Shown here: in pieces, positions 57,076 to 64,000 of the stretch
Numbering within the stretch: the stretch's first letter is position 1
Layout: each line of letters begins with the position of its first letter
From: Leucocoprinus leucothites
Taxonomy: Eukaryota; Basidiomycota; Agaricomycetes; Agaricales; Agaricaceae
NCBI GenBank assembly: GCA_013368445.1
Contig: JAACJO010000025.1
Coordinates: forward strand, 1-64,000
Length of the DNA stretch: 64,000 nt
Direction: 5' to 3'
Notes under the pieces: model-generated
Database searches by the model: none
What the model saw: only the letters and a program-made list of their open reading frames with translations
Told to the model about the DNA's origin: nothing
Program-made: the position numbers and the translations under genes

Positions 57076-58436
57076 ATGTCCCCTCCAAAAACCTATCGCA
57101 TCGTTAAACTCGATACAGATGGACATGTAAGCTTTTGCCTCCTTCTCCCTCGCCGCTACACTAACCACCACCGCTAGAGCGCCGTCTTTCACGGTGTAGA
57201 AGATGACACCAATAAACCAGTCGCTCTCAAAACAGTCCCAGTCTCTCAACGAGTAAAATGACCTATTCCGCGGTACGAAAGTCAAGTAAACCAGCTCCTG
57301 CGCGGACATACCGTAATTCCAGTTCTATACGGATATGTTCAACATCCACATTTCGAGTATTTAGCCATGGAGATGTTAGGGCCTAATGTTATGTCATGCG
57401 TAAAAGGCCCTGTAGCTGTGAGTACGGCTGCCCGCGTTGTTATGCAAAAGGTGCGTATGTGTGTTGTTGGCCTCTGAATCGACCCATTTGATCGCTGATT
57501 GTTTGTCAAGCTTTCGGCCTTGGAACATATTCACAAACTCGGTTCCATACACTAAGATATTAAACCTGAAAATATTCTTCTATCATTCACAGATCCATCA
57601 AAATCAAACTCATCGATTTCGGAATAGCTCGATCTTTCAAGCATTACAACGACATTCTATCCAAATACGACCCGTTATCAGAGGAAAGGCATATTATTGG
57701 AACGCTCGACTGGGCTAGCCTCAACGCATATGATGGCATCGGTGAGCACCCAACTATTTCATCTACAGCCAATTTACCCACTCCCATTATTGAACGCATA
57801 TATTCTGTTATTTATTGATTTTCTTAGACCTGGCACTGCGGGACGACCTCGAATCACTCGCTTATACTGCTTTGTTCATCCTACGAGTCAATCTCGCATG
57901 GAAACGGCCCCCCTCCATTCATCGTGAGCCATATCTACGAGCCATGCAGCGTGTCCAAGTCACAAAAGCCGCAACATCTGGCGATAAACTCGGGATCGGG
58001 TTTCCACCTGTGTTTGACTATCTTCTGGATTACAGTCGCGGACTCGAGCTTAACCGTATACCGGACCATGAGGGGTTGAATCGGCAACTCGCGGGCGTTA
58101 GAGATCATGCTACTGTGGCGCGGAGGGACAGGCTCTTGATTTCACTCCGTCGAAATTCAAAATGGCATTGTCGACTTTGAGGAACTCTCCGGCGAGCATG
58201 AGGATGCTGATGATAATGAGGACGAGCAGGTCGACGACGATGTCGAAAAGGAAGACCATGACAATAACAGTGAAGAGGAGCAGTTCTCAGACAGCTACCT
58301 CAATACGGACATTGATCTCTGTGATCTTCAAAACAGGTGAGACAAAATTCTAACTCTCCAGACTAAACAAGCCGAGTTGGCGAAGGGTGGGGCATTACCT
58401 GAGATTGGAATAATAGAACAACTGGGTAAAGAATAG
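57076..58436 (+). pseudogene. CK1-like kinase, unit 3 (several lesions)
   Basis: Copy of the unit 1 kinase with clear inactivation. There is a TGA at 57259-57261 in the N-lobe (CGA in copy 1). A TAA stands where the HRD Arg should be (CAC TAA GAT near 57550). A 1-nt deletion lies in the A-run near 57600, and the sequence diverges after the last conserved helix (near 58090). The VAIKK lysine context is VALKT. Not functional. Confidence 0.88.
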
Positions 58437-59410
58437 GATATATAAAAATGTAGTAGTGACAAATTTTATTGGATGAACTCGCAGGTTGGTTGAGAAATAA
58501 AAGTTCAACTACCATCACTTATGACATACACAACTCCATTTTTATCTTTCGGTTCTGTGGATAATGGGAAGTAGTTGAAGATGTAATTCCTTTTGTTGCT
58601 GGTGGCCTCTTCATTTTGTTCGCAACGGTATCCGAGTACAAGGAATGTAGCGCGATCTTTGCATGTATCCCATCCCTCATCCTCTACCCAATAATCTATG
58701 CTACTTCGCTGTATTCAAATACCAGCAACACATCGATGTGGACACCGTGACCAACACTCTGACTCTTCGGTTCGCCAAGATTCTACCCCAATATAGGCGC
58801 CGGCCTTCGCGCTATGGTTGCATTCCTGGACTATGAAACCCGCGCCCGCCCATGAATTTGATGAACCTTTGATCGAGGAGCGATAGTCGCTCAATTATCC
58901 ATTTACCATCCCTTTGGTCACTTTCCCTGCATTCTGGTGAGACTGCTCCAAGAGCTTGATCACAAACACCATTGCCTTCTGGACAGCCCATATAGAGATT
59001 CCTGGTTCTAGAGCCAAAGCTTCGATCAATATTGTTGAGATCATAGGAGAAGGAAGTATCTTAACAATAAGTGCAAAAGAAGCGGTGAAAATGCTCATTG
59101 AGTGCTAGATAGTACTTTCCCGAAGAAGGATAGTCAGTTGTAGCTATGAGGTCAAGGTCAGATTTGTGGTGATTCATTTGATGACCGCACGGATGGCATC
59201 TGCTCCCCTGAGTTGATCTTTGATGATTAAACTACTACTGAAACAATGTCTGTCAATTCTTAATATCCTTGAAGTGGTTTAGTGATTGTCTGAAGCCGAA
59301 AGAAGACCCGTTCCACGCCTTCGAAGCCCCATAAATACTACGGTGGCGAAATCGATGTTTGAACATCTCCAGCTCTGAATCCTTCACTCACTTCATTTAT
59401 CGCTATTGAG

Positions 59411-61375
59411 ATGGCCGACCAGTGGGGACTCATGCCAGAAGATTATGCTGCTGACTTGAGCACGGCACGGACAAATACCTATGTTCGAAGTACGTTTATG
59501 TCAGTATTCCCATTTGAACCACTGCCGACCCTTGCCAGGCATTGCTATTACGCTTCTTGCATATGATACCATCTACCTCATTCCACACGAGGTAAGATCT
59601 TGAATCATGTTATGAAAATCTCAGTCAATCCATAGCTCACTCTCTGCAAGGTTAGATACATGTACTGGTGCGTTTGGATTTTGGCTCAGTGCGGCCACTG
59701 TGTCACGAAAAATCAAAATCAGGAATGGGCCTTGGTCGCGCCCACGTATTATCCACCTCACGATCCATATCACTACGTGGATTCATGCATTGTAAGTGAA
59801 GTGGAATTTACAGATAGCACGCAGGACTTAAGAGAAATGTCCATTTTCCAGATTTGATTTCTACAGTAGGTCAGGATAATGATTGGCGTCTGCAAAAATG
59901 TTAAAAACATATCTGAACAGCACAGAACAACACATTCTTGTCTGGATCGGTAAGTCACCTCATTACCTAAATCATCTTGTGTCTAAGCCCCAGCACACAC
60001 ACAGTGGTATGTTTATCCTGATTAAAATGGCTTATCTGCCCTGGAGAATCTGAATCCAAGGAATCAGGTGTAGTGTTAAGGATTCAATTGACGAATTGTA
60101 AGCTTTCAGTGCTCAGAATTGAGAAATGATATTTGCTTCATGTCAGGGATTGAATGCCTTTTCTTCCCACCACAGAGCCTCAATGATCTTCGCAACAGTA
60201 GTGAAAGTTTTGCTTGTTCTACACCTTTGTGCCGTGTGGAACAACAATCGTACTGGTAAGGACCTGTTGCGCAAAGCCAATTTTACCTCTTTTACTGACC
60301 ATGATAAATCAACAAATAGTAACTCTTACCCTATACTTTCTCACAGCAGGTGTGTTCAAATACCACCCAAAATTAGGCATCAACAAGTACTGACTGTAAT
60401 AAAAAATCCAGTCGAAACTCTGGTACGTCTCTGGATCAGTGGGTGAATTTGTGCTCAACATAGGGACACATTTGTTCAGGTCAGGTTTGCTAACTTGATA
60501 GTAGCAATCTTTGTTACAATAAGTTTCAACATTGATCGATTCCCTCTCCATGGTTGCTACCTATCGAGTTCTGATGTTGATGAGCTTCTAGCAAAGGTTA
60601 TTGCAGCATCAATGTAAGCTTGCTACTGTATTCAGTGCCGAATTATTGACTGTACATGTTTTTGGTAGCACCTCTCGAACAGCAGCTATTACCATTGAAA
60701 CTCTCTTATGTCTTGTCAGTTTTGTATTGATGTACAGAATGTGGCAGGCCATCGGTCCAACGATTCATGAGCGAATATCACATGTTCGATCATTTACTCC
60801 TCTGATCTATATTGTCTATCGTGATGGAACTCTCTTATTTCTCCCGTAAGTTCAACTTGCACAGGATATTTGCCAATACAACAACTGATATTTTGTTCAG
60901 CATATGGAGTAAGGATGTTGTGTTACTAAAGTTTGAGTACCAAATGAACTCATGATAGTCTTTTTCAAGTCCTTTCAGCATCGGGGCTCGTAAATACATT
61001 CAACCTGGCTCCACTATCGTGGCTGGGTTTCAAGGAGTTCGATTGGACGATGTTTGTTTGAATATTTCCCCAAGGTACTGGAGATGTCCTGATAATAATT
61101 CTACGCTTTAGCTGGAACTCTGTCATATACAGCTTCATTGTAAGTCGTAATTCTTGAGTATTGACTGGGACTCAGAAAATGGATTTTTTTACACCTAGGG
61201 AACTCGGTTGATCATCAATATGCGTAAAGCTAATTGTGGCTTTGGAGAGAGTATAGTGTCCAGACAAATGCGCTCAGATGTGATGCTGCAGTTCCACAAT
61301 TCAACAGATCACGACAACGAAGATTTTCCATCTATCGAGGAACATGGTGCTGCTCACGACTCCACACGTCAATAG
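59411..61375 (+). CDS. DUF6533-type membrane protein, unit 3 (status uncertain)
   Basis: Copy of 44834-46798. It starts MADQWGLMPEDYAADLSTAR with a GT donor, keeps ASMIFATVVKVLLVLHLCAV, ETLLCLVSFVLMYRMWQA and FTPLIYIVYRDGTLLFLP, and ends ...DSTRQ followed by TAG at 61373-61375. Solo LTR 2 begins at the very next base, so the original 3' untranslated region is displaced. No decisive lesion was found; not all exons were resolved. Confidence 0.5.
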
Positions 61376-62344
61376 TGTAGAGATCGGACGTCGCGTGACG
61401 TCATATCACCGCCATCACACGTCCTCTCTCTACTACTGATTAAGTCCTCTCCCTCTTCGACAACTCCTCATCTACTAACCGATATCCCACTACCCTGGCA
61501 ACAAACCGATCGTCAAACATAGCCGGCAACTATATCAAGACGACCCTGCAGATTCAACACTCAGTAGCCGCCGCTTACAGCCACTATCCCCCTCAACTTT
61601 CCCCTTCCCTCTTTCAATTCCACATGGCCCTTTCCTCTCTCCATTCTACACTTTCCTTTTAATACTCGCTACGCATATTTCGCACTCAGCACCAACGCCT
61701 CAACGCAACCGAGTTAGGGCTTGTCATCCAACTGACAAAAGTCCGAACATTTAATGTTTATTTTATATTCCCTTTTCCATTCCTCCTCTCTTTCTCCTTC
61801 TAAAAATCTAATAAAATCGTCATTCGTGCTCCGGCTCAACCGCTATCATTTCGTCTCATCGCCTAATGTAATAGTGTAGGTCTAAACAGCCACATGGACC
61901 CTTCTCTCCACCTACTTCTCCACCACTAATATTCCTTAGAATTCCCTTTCCCTTACAAAATCTCGACAAATCGTCTCGTAAACTGCTCCTTCCTGCTCTC
62001 TATAGTCACCTGCAACATTGTAAATAGTCTTAGAACCGTAGCTTTAAATACTGCGATGTATTTCCGTTTTTCTTTGGTGAAATTGACCCCCATCTCTCTG
62101 ACTCAGTTTAGCTCTAAGTTGGAGCTTCTTAAACGTCGTTCTCACTCAAACCGGCCGCCCTCATCATCGTTTCACTCCTCAGCAACATCTCATATCGTCG
62201 CACTAGCGCTGAGTTATCATTTCAATTAAAATCTCATTAAAAACAATCAATAATCAAACTATCTACTTGGGTCAGAACCAACGACAGACGGACGCTGTCG
62301 TGCTCGCAAACACATCCGCACTCACCTATCCCACCTTCCCTTCA
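61376..62344. mobile_element. Solo LTR 2, same family as solo LTR 1
   Basis: A 969-bp sequence, TGTAGAGATCGG...CCCTTCA, very similar to 54302-55268. Perfect 4-bp target duplication ATAG (61372-61375 and 62345-62348). The unit 2 sequence near 53590 (GTTGATAGTCTTC) shows the unoccupied site. It inserted immediately after the stop codon of the unit 3 DUF6533 gene. Confidence 0.88.
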
Positions 62345-62545
62345 ATAGTCTTCCATATTGTCTTCCATGTGGTTGATCAATTGATCATGATTTTCCGGTG
62401 AGTATAAGGCTGACAAGGACAATAAACATTATTCTGACTGCATGTATATACTAGTATCACATCGGTTACCGCTTGAGAGTATGAGTTGTAATTTATTCTG
62501 AGTCCTAAAAATGTCGAAGGAGGCTGTTTTCCCGCAATTTACTAG

Positions 62546-62831
62546 TCTCAAGTTTGGCAACGAGCATTGAAATGACCACTCATTATGTTGGGGGAGCCAA
62601 CAACTGACGAATGTAGTAACAACCTTGACAATGAGTCGACCTCTTGAGTTTCAATCAATCATGACCTCGATGTCAATTTCCTTATCTTGCCTTGAGTGAG
62701 ATGCGTGGTCAGAACCAGTAAGTCTAATCTTCTCATCTTGTAGCAGTGTTTGAAGTGAATAAGTCAGAGCGGAGGGACTCGGAAGAGTGCGAATTAAGTA
62801 GGTCAGCTACTCAGTCACTCGTTTGACCACA
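62546..62831. repeat. Unit 3 copy of the insertion shared with unit 2
   Basis: Contains TGTTGGGGGAGCCAACAAC and the CGACCTCTTGAGTTTCAA phrase also found in 53787-54060. Confidence 0.6.
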
Positions 62832-62974
62832 ACTCGATTTTGCCATTTTCGTAACCTTATATAATAACAGCACACAGTAGTGGAGCGGAAGAATGTAGTA
62901 GTTGTAAGTGTGACCTGGTCGGTTCTCAGGTTCTCTCGGCACTTGCGACTGTCTCATGGGACGGGACGGGACGG

Positions 62975-63412
62975 GTAAAGTATATGGTCAGGTTTCCTAT
63001 AGACTTGTTACCGTCGGAGTGAATGAGCATCTACATGAAGGGGCCGATTCTAAGTTGACCGTAATCTGAATATATTTTAGAGGTTCTGACCTCTTTTACT
63101 TCCAAGGTCCAAGCCAGAGCCGTGGGAACATCATTATGAGTGTTTGATAGACGCTCTATGGTGGATGGGCGTTGCCCCCTCTTTTGAGCCATCGTGCTCT
63201 TGCCCATACACAACAGATATGTCAGACTCAATGTTCGGGGAAGTCCTTGCGGTTTGTGTTACGGCTTGTTGCGATATTTGTTCTGGCTTTATTCTGGACT
63301 TCACCTCCCTTCGTATGTCTGGCCGTTCCGTTCGTTTTGCAACTGTTTAACGCTGAGAATCCTCAGGCCATTCCTGCACGGATTTAGCAGGCTGTTGCAA
63401 TAGTAAAGCCTA
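62975..63412. repeat. Unit-end spacer repeat, copy 3
   Basis: Similar to 47200-47634. It ends near 63412, where the next unit would begin; no fourth SAC3/metallothionein copy follows. Confidence 0.75.
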
Positions 63413-64000
63413 TGATGATTCTACATGGGATGAACATGAACCTTTGATACGACACAGCGAGACGCAGCGACAACAGCCCGGACAGCAATCTCCTATGGCT
63501 GTTAGCACAAATCATAGCAGCTCGTGAGAGGTTGTGTGTGCCATATGTTAATGTGCGGTTTGCTAGATATGTGAGCACACTCATTTCTTATAATACGCCT
63601 TGCTGATTTCATTTATAAGCTGACTCCGGTTGTATACTATATATCCATGACATATGCAGTCCAGCGCTACGTGTATCTTAGCGGGATAGAGAAACAAGGT
63701 TTATCGCAGCAACAGGCCAGCAGGCAGCTCTGGTCAACCGAGTTTTGTTCTAAATGCATCATATAATGGCTAATCTACAATTGTTGAAATGCGTGTTCAT
63801 GCACCAGCCCCGCAGCTGCCTGTGCTCATCAGTATCGAAGAGTAGTGAGTCGAATGTCTCCTCAGACACCCATCCCTTAATCAATGATCTCGAACCTCGA
63901 TCTACTCGTTAGTTCCAGCCAATCGCCTTGTAGAAGCCAGCTTGGTACTTTATTCATTTCAATCCCATTTCCAGCCCGGATCCCTTTCACGGCCACAACT
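63413..64000. other. Sequence right of the tandem array, no gene recognised
   Basis: Not similar to the repeated units as far as I can see. It contains a few short frames without family resemblance. Confidence 0.4.

Larger units (their letters stand above)
55541..63412. repeat. Tandem segmental duplication, unit 3
   Basis: Third copy, in the same order as units 1 and 2. It contains solo LTR 2 (61376-62344) and the insertion shared with unit 2 (about 62546-62831). Confidence 0.9.

Noticed and set aside
63031..63584. Start of a fourth amplified unit
   Set aside because: Only the unit-end spacer is present; the sequence after 63412 does not continue into a SAC3/metallothionein copy.
1..64000. 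CRISPR arrays, operons, Shine-Dalgarno sites, tRNA or rRNA genes
   Set aside because: Searched by eye; the DNA is fungal with spliced genes, and no regular spacer arrays or cloverleaf-like sequences were convincing.

Overview
The window is nuclear DNA from a filamentous basidiomycete, most likely an agaricomycete (mushroom-forming fungus). The genes are cut by many 45-80 nt GT..AG introns. The gene content also fits: two beta-trefoil lectins, DUF6533-type membrane proteins, a HAK potassium transporter, a xylulokinase, a Copia element and basidiomycete-style metallothioneins. No prokaryotic features, CRISPR arrays, rRNA or convincing tRNA genes were seen. All exon models were joined by eye from frame, splice consensus and protein similarity, so boundaries may be off by 1-2 nt.

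Left part (1-13.9 kb): a complete, apparently recent Ty1/Copia retrotransposon (27-6401) has identical-looking 373-bp LTRs and a perfect 5-bp target duplication. It sits inside a coding exon of a minus-strand HAK potassium transporter gene; the HAK frame reads cleanly across the reconstructed empty site. Upstream are a short-chain dehydrogenase and a beta-trefoil lectin on the minus strand, almost touching, possibly one fused gene.

Middle (13.9-35.6 kb): a minus-strand xylulokinase with a large low-complexity insertion near its C-terminus; an inverted-repeat, MITE-like element; a direct duplication of about 2.6 kb carrying an unknown multi-pass membrane protein gene (copy A broken at its N-terminus, copy B more open); a second lectin gene on the plus strand with a TATA box, whose promoter region also occurs as a detached copy 5 kb away; an MFS transporter; and a tail-anchored FHA/coiled-coil protein resembling the STRIPAK subunits SLMAP/Far10/PRO45.

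Right part (35.6-63.4 kb): a 14-exon SAC3 (TREX-2 mRNA export) gene is divergent from a small metallothionein gene. The SAC3 5' end and shared promoter, the metallothionein, a CK1-like kinase, a DUF6533 membrane protein and a spacer form a 6.5-8 kb unit present three times in tandem (41.1-47.6, 47.6-55.5, 55.5-63.4 kb). The metallothionein is open in all three copies. The kinase is intact only in unit 1, has one nonsense codon in unit 2 and several lesions in unit 3. Two solo LTRs of one family, each with a perfect 4-bp target duplication, lie at the ends of units 2 and 3. This metallothionein amplification with decay of its passenger genes is the most notable feature of the window.
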